DNA of 64,000 bases from Sandaracinaceae bacterium. GTDB taxonomy: Bacteria > Myxococcota_A > Polyangia > Polyangiales > Houyiibacteriaceae. The translations under genes and the position numbers were made by a program. The notes beneath the pieces are model-generated. The model had not been told where the DNA came from and did no database searches. It saw nothing but the letters and a program-made list of their open reading frames with translations. Below are positions 17,710-26,533 of the stretch, piece by piece. The stretch is taken from assembly GCA_016706685.1 (NCBI GenBank), contig JADJJE010000018.1, forward strand, positions 131,153 to 195,152, read 5' to 3'. Position 1 is the first letter of the stretch; every line of letters starts with the position of its first letter.

Positions 17710-18976
17710 TCTTCTTGACGTCCTCGGTGGTGACGCCCACGTGCAGGTACACGCCGGTGCTCGGCCGCGGAGGCCCGAGCGATGGACGGCGCGAGTCGGC
17801 GGTTGGCGCCTGGCTCTGCCCCACCATGGTGTCCTCGGCCTCGAACTCGTTCTCTTCGCTGGGCGCGCCCGCCGCAGCCAGCGCCAGGCCGTCGAGGTCG
17901 GTGGACTGTTCCGCAGGGGGGGACGAGCTCCGACGCGGTGGTGGCGCAGAGCTGTTGTAGCGGCCCGGCGGCAGCGACGTCCTCGGCCCGGGCGGCACGC
18001 TGACACGGGCGGCCGGCACCGGGGACACGAGCGACCCGTCCTTCTCGCGCTCTGAGCCCGGGGGAAACGCTTCGGCCAGGTACGCGCCCACGCGCGCGGT
18101 GCCCAGCTGGATGCGCTGCGCCGCCGCGAACCCTTCGATTTGCCGCTGCAGCACGTCGGCGCTGGCGGGGCGCGAGCTCGGATCACGCGCCAAGGCGCCC
18201 GCGAGGATCTCGTCGAGCACCGCCGGAAAGCCGCTGCGCCGGGTGCTGGCAGGCGGGGCGTCCACGTCCATGAGCGCACGCCGGAGGCGCTCGCCGCGGC
18301 CGTCGTAGAGCCGCACGCCGGTGGTCATCTCGTAGAGCAGCACGCCCAGCACGAACACGTCGGCGCGCCGGTCGGGGGGCTCGCTGCCCAGGATCTGCTC
18401 GGGGGCCATGTAGCCCGCCGCGCCTCGCCCGTCGCTGCCGGTGGCGTCCAGGTCCGAGCGCGGCACCGCGCACCCGAAGTCCATGAGGCGCGCCAGGCCG
18501 TCGCGGCCCAGCACCACGTTCTCGGGCGCGAGGTTGCGGTGCACCAGCTCGCTGCGCTGGCCGTAGGCGTTGGTGAGCTCGTGCATGTGGTGCACGGCCG
18601 CGCAGAGCTGGCTGACCACCGACAGCGCGAGCGCCATGGGCAGCGGCGTGGCGCGCTCGCGCTCGGTCTCCATGACCCACTTGAGCGTGGGCCCGGGAAT
18701 GAACTCGAGCGCGATGAACCAGGCGCCAGACTTCGGGTCGCGCTGCAAGTCGTACACGTGCGGGATGCTGCGTTGACGAAGGCGCGCCAACAGCAGCGCC
18801 TCACCCTGGAAGGCCCGGAGCGCGCTCGTCTCCGTGGTGAGCGCATCTTTCAAGCGCTTGACCAGCACCTCGCGGACGAAGCCTCCGTCTCCGTGTTGGA
18901 GCGCGGTATAGGCATCGCACAGGTCATTGTCGCCGAGTCGGCGAACGAGCTGGTAGCGGCCGAGCCTCTCTTCCAT
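17702..18976 (-). CDS. Ser/Thr protein kinase-like protein, probable pseudokinase
   Basis: A 424-residue protein with a eukaryotic-type kinase fold at residues 7-280 and a Pro/Ser-rich, probably disordered C-terminal tail. Seen: VLVKRL (Lys40, ATP-anchoring), HRNLAPEN at 146-153, MDFGCA (DFG 166-168), YMAPEQ (190-194) and DVFVLGVLLYEM. The catalytic Asp of HRD is replaced by Asn148, and the glycine loop reads LGDNDLCDAY with only one of the usual three Gly. Mg-binding Asn153 and Asp166 are kept. Loss of the catalytic base suggests a nucleotide-binding scaffold or regulator instead of an active kinase. No transmembrane helix is seen. Myxobacteria are rich in such kinases. Confidence 0.85.
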   Translation of the reverse strand: MEERLGRYQLVRRLGDNDLCDAYTALQHGDGGFVREVLVKRLKDALTTETSALRAFQGEALLLARLRQRSIPHVYDLQRDPKSGAWFIALEFIPGPTLKWVMETERERATPLPMALALSVVSQLCAAVHHMHELTNAYGQRSELVHRNLAPENVVLGRDGLARLMDFGCAVPRSDLDATGSDGRGAAGYMAPEQILGSEPPDRRADVFVLGVLLYEMTTGVRLYDGRGERLRRALMDVDAPPASTRRSGFPAVLDEILAGALARDPSSRPASADVLQRQIEGFAAAQRIQLGTARVGAYLAEAFPPGSEREKDGSLVSPVPAARVSVPPGPRTSLPPGRYNSSAPPPRRSSSPPAEQSTDLDGLALAAAGAPSEENEFEAEDTMVGQSQAPTADSRRPSLGPPRPSTGVYLHVGVTTEDVKKKP

Positions 18977-19042
18977 TGGCGCTCATCGTAGCCCTCTTTG
19001 CGCCGCCAGCGTCCCACAATCGAATGTGGCACAGTCCCGCCC

Positions 19043-19594
19043 ATGGCCGATTCTGCTCTTCGTAGCGCGCTCTCGCGCGTGCCCGGCGCCGACAAGGCGC
19101 TGCCCTTCCTGGACATCGACGGTCCGGTCAACGTGGTGCGCATCGCCTGGGACCGCCTGCGCGGGCTGCCTTACGGGAACGTAGTGTTCAGCCGCATGAT
19201 CGGCCGCGCGGCGCCCTACACGGGCAGCATCCGTGCTGTGGTCACGGACCTGACCGAGGGACACAGCCAGGTGGTGCTCAAGGACCGCCCGGAGCTGCGC
19301 AACCACCTCGACTGCGTGCACGCCATCACCCTCGCCAACCTGGCGGAGATGACGGGCAACGTGGCGCTGGCCTACGGGCTGCCCGACGACGCGCGCTTCA
19401 TCGTGGCGGGTATGGACCTCGAGTATGTGAAGAAGGCGCGGGGCACCATCACGGCCACCAGCGACTTTCCGCCCATTCGCACTTCGGCGGTGTCGCACCA
19501 CGACATCCCCGTGGTCATGAAGAACGCCGCCGGCGAGGTGGTCACGCGCGCCACGCTGCGCACCCAGGTTGGTCCCAAGCGCAAGCGCGCCTAG
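19043..19594 (+). CDS. Hotdog-fold protein (DUF4442-like)
   Basis: A 183-residue protein (start ATG 19043; an in-frame ATG at 18998 lies upstream) that resembles DUF4442/thioesterase-like hotdog proteins: LPYGNVVFSRMIGRAAPYTG, a motif DLTEGHSQVVLKDRPELRNH and then LDCVHAITLANLAEMTG. This last stretch corresponds to the N...H/E region of acyl-CoA-binding hotdog domains. It probably binds or hydrolyses an acyl thioester; substrate unknown. It ends 19 nt before the palindromic repeat element and is divergent from the pseudokinase. Confidence 0.7.
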   Translation: MADSALRSALSRVPGADKALPFLDIDGPVNVVRIAWDRLRGLPYGNVVFSRMIGRAAPYTGSIRAVVTDLTEGHSQVVLKDRPELRNHLDCVHAITLANLAEMTGNVALAYGLPDDARFIVAGMDLEYVKKARGTITATSDFPPIRTSAVSHHDIPVVMKNAAGEVVTRATLRTQVGPKRKRA

Positions 19595-19612
19595 AGGAAG
19601 CCGAACCCATCC

Positions 19613-20172
19613 CGTCGACGTTGACGTTGTCGTGGGCGTCGTCGTGGTCCTTGACGGCGACGGCGACGGCGACGGCTATCGACTCGTCGCAAGTGCAGTG
19701 GCGACCAAGGGACGGTTCGGAGGGTTTGGGTGGGCTTCGGCTGTCGATGAATACAGCCTGTTTCAGGCACTTGGGCACCCCCGGCTGAAGCCGAGGGCAG
19801 CAAACCAGGCCCCGGCGACCTGAAAGTCCGCCCGAGGCGGACTAACTGGAAGCGAGGTTGACGACCGTCCTACCAAGGTTACCCGGACACCCCATGCCGC
19901 GAGGCTCCTCAGACCTTCTGCGTCCGGGTACCTCGGGTAGAACACACCCTGCTGTCAGCCACGTAGTCCGCGCCGTCAGGCGGGGACTTTAAGACTATCC
20001 ATGCGTGGTTTGCTGCCCTCGGCTTCAGCCGGGGGTGCCCCAATTCGCCTTCCCAGAAGCCGATTCGGCTTGCCGGTCACCACCCAGGACTTGGGACGAG
20101 TCGCCGTCAAGGCCCACGTTTGCGACAACGACAACGACAACGATAACGACAACGACAACGTCGACGTCGAGG
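19613..20172. repeat. Nested-palindrome intergenic element, copy A
   Basis: About 560 bp between convergent genes, without a convincing gene. Outer arms are microsatellite-like: GTCGACGTTGACGTTGTCG and GGCGAC repeats on the left, GACAAC repeats and GTCGACGTC on the right. Inside are terminal repeats CGACTCGTCGCAAGT (19680-19694) and ACTTGGGACGAGTCG (20089-20103), with one mismatch. A perfect 35-bp inverted repeat (19773-19807 with 20006-20040, beginning GGGCACCCCCGG) encloses further mirrored hairpins: AGTCCGCC...GGCGGACT, CTACC...GGAC with GTCC...GGTAG, and AGTCCGCGCC...GGCGGGGACT. The two halves read as inverted copies of one roughly 150-bp unit. Looks like a MITE-like or structured-RNA repeat. 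Confidence 0.75.
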
Positions 20173-20219
20173 GAGCGTGTGGGGGTCCTCGTGGTCGGTT
20201 CAGCCCTGCCGTAGGGGCT

Positions 20220-21311
20220 TCACCGGCTCCCGGGAGGCTCCGAGTTGGTGCGCCCGGTCTGCGACGACGGCAGGGTGCCCAGGCGCTTGGCGCGGTCCTG
20301 CCACTTGGCGCGCGCCATCTCGCGCATGTCCTGCACGGCGTCGGCCTCGTCCACGATCTCCATGCCCAGCACCGTCTCGATGACGTCTTCCATGGTGACC
20401 AGGCCGTCCACGCCGCCGTGCTCGTCGCTCACCACGGCGATGTGCTCGCGCGAGTCCAGCATGCGCTCGAAGAGCGCCGGCACGGGCAGGGTGGAGGGCA
20501 CGATCAGGTGGTCTCGCACGAACTCGCCCACGACGCGGTGGTGATCTTGGCGCGCCGCGCGCAGCAGGATCTCGTTCTTGAGCACGTAGCCGATGATGTT
20601 GTCGATGCCGCCGCGCCCCACCGGGATGCGCGAGAAGTTCATGGCGCCGGGCTTGTCCAGCACCTCGGCCAGCGTGGTCTTCTCGTCCAGCCAGAAGACC
20701 ACCGTGCGCGGCGTCATGATGTCGCGCGCTCGCAGGGTGCCGCAGTGGATGAGGCTGCGCAGGATGCGCGACTCGGTGGGGTCGATGGTGCCGCCCGCTT
20801 CCGCGAGGCCCGCCATGGCCGCGATCTCGGCGCGCGAGATGGACGGAGTGGGCTCGCGCCCGCGCTTGATGGCCATGGTGATCAGGTCGCTGAGCCACAC
20901 CAGCGGCAGCATGAGCTTGATCATGGGGGGCAACACGTAGGCCACGGGGACGACGAAGCGCTGCCAGTAGACCGCGCCCAGCGTCTTGGGGATGAGCTCC
21001 GAGAGCACCAGGATGAGGAGCGTCAACACGGCGGACGCGATGGCCAGCTTGTCCGACCCCCAGATGCGCGCGGCCTCGGCACCGGCACCCGCGGCGCCGA
21101 GGGTGTGCGCCATGGTGTTCAGGCTGAGGATGGCGGCCAGCGGCCGGTCCACATCGGCCTTGAGGTGCCGGAGCTTGGCCCCCACGTGAGGGTGTGCCTC
21201 TTCGTAGTGGGCCTGGAACGACGGGGTGATGCTCAGCAGCGAGGCTTCGAGCAGCGAGCACGTGAACGACACGCCGAGGGCGACGCTGATGTAGATCAGC
21301 AGCAGGGTCAT
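20220..21311 (-). CDS. CNNM/CorC (HlyC/CorC) family membrane protein with DUF21 and CBS pair
   Basis: A 363-residue protein with an N-terminal DUF21-type membrane domain (hydrophobic segments around residues 2-22, 58-78, 85-105 and 110-130; SELIPKTLGAVYWQR is the conserved family motif). A cytosolic CBS pair follows, with RDIMTPRTVVFWLDE, IPVGRGGIDNIIGYVL and VSDEHGGVDGLVTMEDVIE. The C-terminal CorC_HlyC transporter-associated domain is missing or very short. The family is linked to Mg/Co/Na ion handling. ATG 21311 overlaps the stop of the NADH dehydrogenase gene (ATGA), so the longer upstream frame is rejected. It converges on repeat element A. Confidence 0.88.
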   Translation of the reverse strand: MTLLLIYISVALGVSFTCSLLEASLLSITPSFQAHYEEAHPHVGAKLRHLKADVDRPLAAILSLNTMAHTLGAAGAGAEAARIWGSDKLAIASAVLTLLILVLSELIPKTLGAVYWQRFVVPVAYVLPPMIKLMLPLVWLSDLITMAIKRGREPTPSISRAEIAAMAGLAEAGGTIDPTESRILRSLIHCGTLRARDIMTPRTVVFWLDEKTTLAEVLDKPGAMNFSRIPVGRGGIDNIIGYVLKNEILLRAARQDHHRVVGEFVRDHLIVPSTLPVPALFERMLDSREHIAVVSDEHGGVDGLVTMEDVIETVLGMEIVDEADAVQDMREMARAKWQDRAKRLGTLPSSQTGRTNSEPPGSR

Positions 21312-22639
21312 TTCGGAGAGCTCGACAGGGGACCGGTGGTCCCTGGCGCCGGGGCCAGCGCGTGCGGGCTGGGGAGCGCGTCGGCGCCACGCGGGAGGTG
21401 CGTGACCAGCCGTGTTCCCCGCTTGTACGTGAGGTAGGCCCACACCCACTCGAAGAGCACCATGGCGCGGCTGCGGAAGCCGATGAGGTAGACGATGTGG
21501 ACGAAGCCCCAGGCCAGCCAGGCCAGCAGCCCGCTGGTGGTGAGCACGCTGGACTGCACCACCGCGCGGGAGCGCCCGATGGTGGCCATGATGCCCTTGT
21601 CTACGTAGCGGAATGGCTTGCGCGCCATGGAGCGGAGGTCGCCGCGAATCAGCGTGGCCACGTAGCGCCCCTGCTGGATGGCGACGGGCGCGAGCCCAGG
21701 CAGGGCCTCGGTCTCACCAGCAGGCACGAAGGCCGCCATGTCTCCGATGCAGAGGATGTCGGGGTGGCCCAGCACCGCGCAGTTGCTGTCCACGCGCACC
21801 TGCCCGCGGCGCGTGAGCTCTACACCCATGCGCTGCGCCAACGACACGGGCTGCACGCCCGACGCCCACACCACCAGCGACGCGGGGATGAGCTCGCCGG
21901 CCACCACCGCGCCTTCGGCGGTGACATCGGTGACGGGCGCGCCGAGGCGCAGCTCTACGCCCAGCTCTCGGAGCTGGTGTGCGGCAGACTCCGACAAATC
22001 GGGCCGGAAAGGGGCGAGCACGCGCTTGCCCATCTCGACCAACACCACGCGGATGTCCTTCGGGTGGATGCGCTGGTACTCGTCGGCCAGCACGGTGCGG
22101 CCCAGCTCGCTGATGGCGCCGGCCGTCTCCACGCCGGTGGGGCCGCCGCCGATGACCACGAACGTGAGCAGGCGCTTGCGCACCGTCTCGTCCAGCTCTT
22201 GCTCGGCGGCCTCGAACGCGAGCAGCACGCGCTCGCGAATCTGGATGGCGTCGCGCATGTTCTTGAGGCCGATGGTGTGCTGCGCCCAGTCGTCGTGACC
22301 GAAGAAGTTGGTCTTCGCGCCGGCCGCCACCACCAGCCAGTCGTAACGGAGCCGTGCCCCGTTCGCGAGCACGACCTCCTTGCGGTGCTTGTCCACTTCG
22401 AGGGCCTCGCCGAGCACGACGCGCGTGTTGGGCTGCCGCCCCACCACCGAGCGAATGGGCACTGCGATGGCGCCCGGGCTCAGGCCCGACGTGGCCACCT
22501 GGTAGAGCAGCGGCTGGAAGAGGTGGTGGTTCTCGCGGTCCACGACCGTGACGTCCACGTCCACGCCGTCCAGCGAGCGAGCCGCGTTGAGGCCGCCGAA
22601 GCCTCCTCCGATGATGACGACTTGCTTACGTTGGCTCAT
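21308..22639 (-). CDS. ndh: Type II NADH:quinone oxidoreductase
   Basis: A 443-residue membrane-associated flavoprotein that passes electrons from NADH to quinone without pumping protons. It has an N-terminal FAD Rossmann motif VVIIGGGFGGLNAARSL, the quinone-region motif HHLFQPLLYQVATSGLSPG, a second NADH-binding Rossmann motif FVVIGGGPTGVETAGAISEL, GDMAAFVP (FAD) and the C-terminal membrane-binding hydrophobic helices near WLAWGFVHIVYLIGF. ATG 22639 begins directly at the FAD domain; a longer upstream frame was not used. Its substrate would be the menaquinone made by the operon at 0-11 kb. Operon with the CNNM/CorC gene. Confidence 0.93.
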   Translation of the reverse strand: MSQRKQVVIIGGGFGGLNAARSLDGVDVDVTVVDRENHHLFQPLLYQVATSGLSPGAIAVPIRSVVGRQPNTRVVLGEALEVDKHRKEVVLANGARLRYDWLVVAAGAKTNFFGHDDWAQHTIGLKNMRDAIQIRERVLLAFEAAEQELDETVRKRLLTFVVIGGGPTGVETAGAISELGRTVLADEYQRIHPKDIRVVLVEMGKRVLAPFRPDLSESAAHQLRELGVELRLGAPVTDVTAEGAVVAGELIPASLVVWASGVQPVSLAQRMGVELTRRGQVRVDSNCAVLGHPDILCIGDMAAFVPAGETEALPGLAPVAIQQGRYVATLIRGDLRSMARKPFRYVDKGIMATIGRSRAVVQSSVLTTSGLLAWLAWGFVHIVYLIGFRSRAMVLFEWVWAYLTYKRGTRLVTHLPRGADALPSPHALAPAPGTTGPLSSSPK

Positions 22640-22751
22640 GGGCAGCGCTAACCATGACGCGTTTGGGACGAAGGGGCCAGACCCGTCCACGCCACGAGGG
22701 AAGTGCGTGCGTGCTCGAAAGTATGATACCTATGGCCACGAGAAGCCGACG

Positions 22752-24674
22752 ATGATGGGACCACGACAAGGGAGCTGTCCGAACTGCGGCGGCCCAATCG
22801 AATTCAAGCTCGGTTCGTCGGGCGCGATGGTGTGCCCCTGGTGTCGGCACTCGGTGGTGCGCACCGACCGTGACCTGCGGTCCATCGGCAAGGTCGCAGA
22901 CCTGGTGCCCACGGCGGCCTTCATGGCGGTGGGCGACATCGGCACCGTGGAGGGCGAGGAGTTCGTCGTCGGCGGGCGTCAGCAGCTGGACCACGGCCGC
23001 GGCCCCTGGGACGAGTTCTTCGTCGAGTTCACGCAGTCGCGCCGCTGGGCCTGGGTGGCCAAGGCGCAGGGCAAGTTCTACGTCACGCAAGACTTCCAGC
23101 CCACGGGCCAGCTGCCCTCGTGGGAGCAGATGGCACCGGGCACGGGTGGCATGCTGGAGGGCGCCAGCTGGACCGTGGCGGAGCGCGGCGGCTCGGCCCT
23201 GGTGTCGGCCGAGGGCGAGCTGCCGTTCCCGGCCAAGCCCGGTGACTCGGGTCGCTTCGTGGACCTCGAGGGTCCCAACGGCGCCTTCGCCACCATCGAC
23301 TACGGCGACGGCAGCGCGCCGCCCAAGTTCTTCGTGGGCCGCCAGGTGGACCCCACGCGCGTGGCGTTGGTCCGCACGGCCGTCGGTCCGCGCCCCGAAG
23401 AGAAGGTCAACCTGGGCGCGCTCAAGTGCCCCAGCTGTGGCGGGCCCATGCCCATCCGCACGCCGGACACCACGGAGCGCGCGGCCTGCCAGTACTGCCA
23501 CGCGCTGGTGGACGTGAACCACGGCAACCTCGCCATCGCCGAGCAGCTGCGGCAGCCCAAGATCACCCCGCTCATCCCGCTGGGCACCGAGGGCACCGTG
23601 CGCGGTGAGCCCGTGGTCTGCATCGGCTTCATGCAGCGCAGCACCTGGTCCGACGGTGAGGCGTTCAACTGGCGCGAGTACCTGTTCCACGCGCCTGGCG
23701 GCTACCGCTGGCTCATGGAGGACAACGGCCACTTCATGTGGATCAAGCCCGTGAGCAACGCCGACGTGGCCGTGCAGGGCTTGAGCGCGCGCCACGGCGG
23801 CCGCTCGCATCGGCTGTTCTCCACGGCGCACGCCACGGTGGAGTTCGTCATCGGCGAGTTTTACTGGCGCGTGTGCGTGGGCGACACGGCGGACCTCGCC
23901 GATTTCATCGACCCGCCGCACATCATCAGCGAAGAGCGCACCGACAACGAGGTGAACTGGTCGGCGGGCGAGTACCTGCCCGGCAAAGAACTCTGGCAGG
24001 GCCTCGCGCTGCCGGGTGCGCCGCCCAAGCCGCAGGGTGTGGGCATGGCGCAGCCCAACCCGGTGCGCCTCGGCATCGCGTCAGGCACGGCGCTCGCGCT
24101 GCTGGTGTCGTTCTGCGTCATCGGGATGGTGTTCGACCTGAGCACCACCGGGCAGACTGTCTACGAGGGGGCGCTGCCCATGCCGCCGGTGCCGGGCGAG
24201 ACACCCGAGGGTGCCTACGCCAGCTACACCAGCACCTTCGCCGTGGGCGCGCGCACGCCGCTCGAGATCCAGCTCACCACCACCTCGGACAACCAGTGGG
24301 TGGCGGTGGCTGGGTCGTTCGTGAACCAGAACACGGCCGAGGTCATCGACTTCTTCGTGGACGCTGGCTACTACCACGGCAACTCCGAGGGCGAGGCCTG
24401 GACCGAGGGCAGCCAGAGCGCGAGCATCAACATCTCGGCGCCGCCGCCCGGCAACTACTTCGTGCGCTTCGACCCCGAGTGGCAGTCGTTCCCGCAGCCG
24501 GGCTCCATGCCCTCGTACACCACGCCCACGGCCAGCGTGCGCGTCACCGCCGGCAAGCGCGGCATGGGCTGCTTCTGCTGCGGCTTCATCTCGCTCATGC
24601 TCCCCTGGATTGTCATCTTCATGCGCCGTGGCTCCTTCGAGAACCGCCGCAACCAGAACTCCAACCTCCACTGA
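22752..24674 (+). CDS. DUF4178 protein with zinc ribbons and membrane helices
   Basis: A 640-residue protein. It begins with a zinc ribbon CPNCGGPIEFKLGS...CPWC (residues 9-34), then a DUF4178-like beta domain (VGDIGTVEGEEFVVGG onwards). A second ribbon CPSCGGPMPIRTPD...CQYC near residue 230 is followed by a second DUF4178 repeat (GTEGTVRGEPVVCIG). A transmembrane helix lies around IASGTALALLVSFCVIGMVF, then a beta-rich domain, and a C-terminal Cys-rich helix GCFCCGFISLMLPWIVIFM. So two ribbon-DUF4178 units face the cytosol, with an exported segment between two helices. DUF4178 genes commonly neighbour membrane or spermidine-synthase-like genes; function unknown. Divergent from ndh. Confidence 0.85.
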   Translation: MMGPRQGSCPNCGGPIEFKLGSSGAMVCPWCRHSVVRTDRDLRSIGKVADLVPTAAFMAVGDIGTVEGEEFVVGGRQQLDHGRGPWDEFFVEFTQSRRWAWVAKAQGKFYVTQDFQPTGQLPSWEQMAPGTGGMLEGASWTVAERGGSALVSAEGELPFPAKPGDSGRFVDLEGPNGAFATIDYGDGSAPPKFFVGRQVDPTRVALVRTAVGPRPEEKVNLGALKCPSCGGPMPIRTPDTTERAACQYCHALVDVNHGNLAIAEQLRQPKITPLIPLGTEGTVRGEPVVCIGFMQRSTWSDGEAFNWREYLFHAPGGYRWLMEDNGHFMWIKPVSNADVAVQGLSARHGGRSHRLFSTAHATVEFVIGEFYWRVCVGDTADLADFIDPPHIISEERTDNEVNWSAGEYLPGKELWQGLALPGAPPKPQGVGMAQPNPVRLGIASGTALALLVSFCVIGMVFDLSTTGQTVYEGALPMPPVPGETPEGAYASYTSTFAVGARTPLEIQLTTTSDNQWVAVAGSFVNQNTAEVIDFFVDAGYYHGNSEGEAWTEGSQSASINISAPPPGNYFVRFDPEWQSFPQPGSMPSYTTPTASVRVTAGKRGMGCFCCGFISLMLPWIVIFMRRGSFENRRNQNSNLH

Positions 24675-24678
24675 ACCC

Positions 24679-24867
24679 GTGCGTCACCTCCTCTACCCAC
24701 TCTTCGGCGCCACCATCATCGCGGTCTACGCGTACACGGCGTCCATGGGCATCGACCCGTTCGCGGCGTCCACGGAGCGGCGCTCGATGCCTCCCGAAGT
24801 GCGCGCGCAACCGTCGGGTCCGGGGGCCGCGGTGTTCTGGTATGGCGGCATGCACGGCGGCAAGTGA
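24679..24867 (+). CDS. Small single-pass membrane protein
   Basis: A 62-residue product starting at GTG 24679, 4 nt after the stop of the DUF4178 gene. It has one hydrophobic N-terminal helix (LLYPLFGATIIAVYAYTAS) followed by a polar tail ending in YGGMHGGK. Tight spacing and shared direction suggest co-translation with DUF4178 and a possible partner role. A longer in-frame version from 24610 would overlap the upstream gene and was rejected. It ends just before the convergent MopE gene. Confidence 0.6.
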   Translation: MRHLLYPLFGATIIAVYAYTASMGIDPFAASTERRSMPPEVRAQPSGPGAAVFWYGGMHGGK

Positions 24868-24870
24868 GTC

Positions 24871-26433
24871 TCAGGAGCAGACGCCAACGCACGAGAAGCC
24901 GCCCGCGACGGTGACGGCGCCTGCCTCGAGCATCAGCTCCACCAGCGGCCCGCAGTTGTAGTAGCACCCGTTGATCTCGCGCGACCCACCAACGGTCGCG
25001 CGGCCGGGCAAGACGTTCATCAGGACGCGGTCGCCGGTGTCGCCGGGCGTCAGCACGTTGGCGTCGGCGTAGAGCTGTGTCCCGTCTCGCGCGGTGAATA
25101 TGAGGTCTCCGGGGGCGCCGTCCGGGAGCATGTTGGCCAGGATGATGGCGCGCGTGGGATCGACGGTGACGGTCTGCGTGGCGAGCCACGCGTCCAAGGC
25201 TGCTTGCGATACGATGGGGCCGAACCCCGTGTCGTCGTTGCGCGGCTGGATGTGGGTGGGATAGCCCGGCGCTTCGATGCGCGCCCAGCTCACCGGACGG
25301 TGGGGGAGGTCGTACTCTCCCGCCGCGTTGGTCGTAGCCGTGTACGTGGCGCACGTCCCGATGAAGGTGATGGTGGCACCCGCGATGGGCTCCCCCGTGG
25401 TCACGTCGCGCAGCGTGCCGCCGCTCGACGCCGTGGCGCGCTGGTGCGAGCACTCCCCTCCGGAGCAGTACGCCCCCGCCTCCCAGCAGGGGAAGTTGCA
25501 CCCGTCACAGCTCGCGACGCTGGTGCACACATCGACCTCGCAGCCATCCGTGAAGCTCCCGTTGCAGTCGAAGCGGTTCCCCGTGCAGCCAGTGATGATG
25601 CACTCCCCGCTCGTGCAGAGGGCGACCGAGCCCGGGAACTCCGTCTCGCAGGCCGCCGCACCGCCTTCGTCGGTCATGTCGTCGCAGTCATCGTCCACCG
25701 CGTTGCAGGGCTCGTCCGCGTCGGGATGGATGGCATCGTTTCCGTCGTCGCAGTCCCCGCCACGGTCCGCTCGCCCCGTGGGCACCGAGCACCCGGTCGT
25801 GGGTGTGGCTGCGGCGTCTCCATAGTCGTCTTCGTCGAGATCGGGCCAGGAGTTCACCAGCAACCCTTCGTCGGTCTCGGTGTTGCAGTTGTTGTCGAAG
25901 CCGTCGCACACCTCGGGGGCGAGCCGATGCACGTTCGAGCGTTGGTCGTCGCAGTCCAAGCCGCAGCGCGCACCGTTGCAGCACGCGTCGTCCACCTGCT
26001 GGTCCTCGTCGAGGTCCACGTCTCCGAGGCTCAGCGGGTCACAGTCCTCGTCGACACCCGCCACGTCACAGACCTCCAGGTTCCCCGGGAAGCGCGTCTC
26101 GTCTTCATCGTCGCAGTCGTTCCCGCCGCAGGCGATGGAGCGAGCACCGTCTCCATCCAGGTCGTCGTCGCACCCGCCGCAGACGTCCTGCGCCTCGTTG
26201 CACATCGCCACCGCGCACGGTGGGGCCGCGGCCGCTATGCATCCGCGGGCGTCGGCGAGCGGGCTGTCGGGAGTGCAGCTCTCCATCCCGGTGCAGAACA
26301 GGCCGTCGTCACAGCCGGCGGCGTTCGTGCATGGGGCGTCTGCGTCCGCGCCAGCGTCAACGGAGGTTTCAGCCTCACCACAGCCTGAGACAACGGCCGC
26401 GAGGAGCAGGATGCGAGCGATGGGGGTCGTCAC
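24871..26433 (-). CDS. MopE-type Cys/Asp-rich secreted lipoprotein with carboxypeptidase-regulatory domain
   Basis: A 520-residue exported protein. The signal peptide ends in lipobox AVVSGC after a GTG start (26433). The middle has several MopE-type metal-binding repeats with DCDD...C...DxDCD spacing: GGNDCDDEDETRFPG, LDCDDQRSNVHRLAPEVCDG, GDCDDGNDAIHPDADEPCNA. Before them are Cys-rich EGF-like stretches (CDDGLFCTGMESC). After residue about 345 a carboxypeptidase-regulatory-like Ig domain follows (GGTLRDVTTGEPIAGATITF). Such repeats are abundant in Myxococcota surface proteins and bind Ca or Cu. The longer upstream frame has no signal peptide at its start and was rejected. Confidence 0.8.
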   Translation of the reverse strand: MTTPIARILLLAAVVSGCGEAETSVDAGADADAPCTNAAGCDDGLFCTGMESCTPDSPLADARGCIAAAAPPCAVAMCNEAQDVCGGCDDDLDGDGARSIACGGNDCDDEDETRFPGNLEVCDVAGVDEDCDPLSLGDVDLDEDQQVDDACCNGARCGLDCDDQRSNVHRLAPEVCDGFDNNCNTETDEGLLVNSWPDLDEDDYGDAAATPTTGCSVPTGRADRGGDCDDGNDAIHPDADEPCNAVDDDCDDMTDEGGAAACETEFPGSVALCTSGECIITGCTGNRFDCNGSFTDGCEVDVCTSVASCDGCNFPCWEAGAYCSGGECSHQRATASSGGTLRDVTTGEPIAGATITFIGTCATYTATTNAAGEYDLPHRPVSWARIEAPGYPTHIQPRNDDTGFGPIVSQAALDAWLATQTVTVDPTRAIILANMLPDGAPGDLIFTARDGTQLYADANVLTPGDTGDRVLMNVLPGRATVGGSREINGCYYNCGPLVELMLEAGAVTVAGGFSCVGVCS

Positions 26434-26533
26434 GCCCCTAACCCTACACTCATCACCTTCGAGGGTGAATGACGTTCTCTGTAGGGCGCCGTGGCGCTTC
26501 CACTCGCCGAGCCGGGCGCATACGCTCGGCGAC

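Noticed and set aside
19043..19594. The hotdog protein as the missing DHNA-CoA thioesterase of the menaquinone pathway
   Set aside because: The DUF4442-like pattern differs from the known DHNA-CoA thioesterase families and the gene is 8 kb away from the operon; only an assay could support it.
19569..19823. Open frame with Val/Asp repeats within element A
   Set aside because: It is translation of the GTCGTG/GGCGAC microsatellite, with no ribosome site.
19613..20172. CRISPR array
   Set aside because: Repeats are inverted or microsatellite-like, not regularly spaced direct repeats with unique spacers, and no cas genes are present.
20001..21437. Long plus-strand frame over element A and the CNNM/CorC gene
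   Set aside because: Antisense to a gene with clear CBS and DUF21 motifs; the N-terminal part translates GACAAC repeats.
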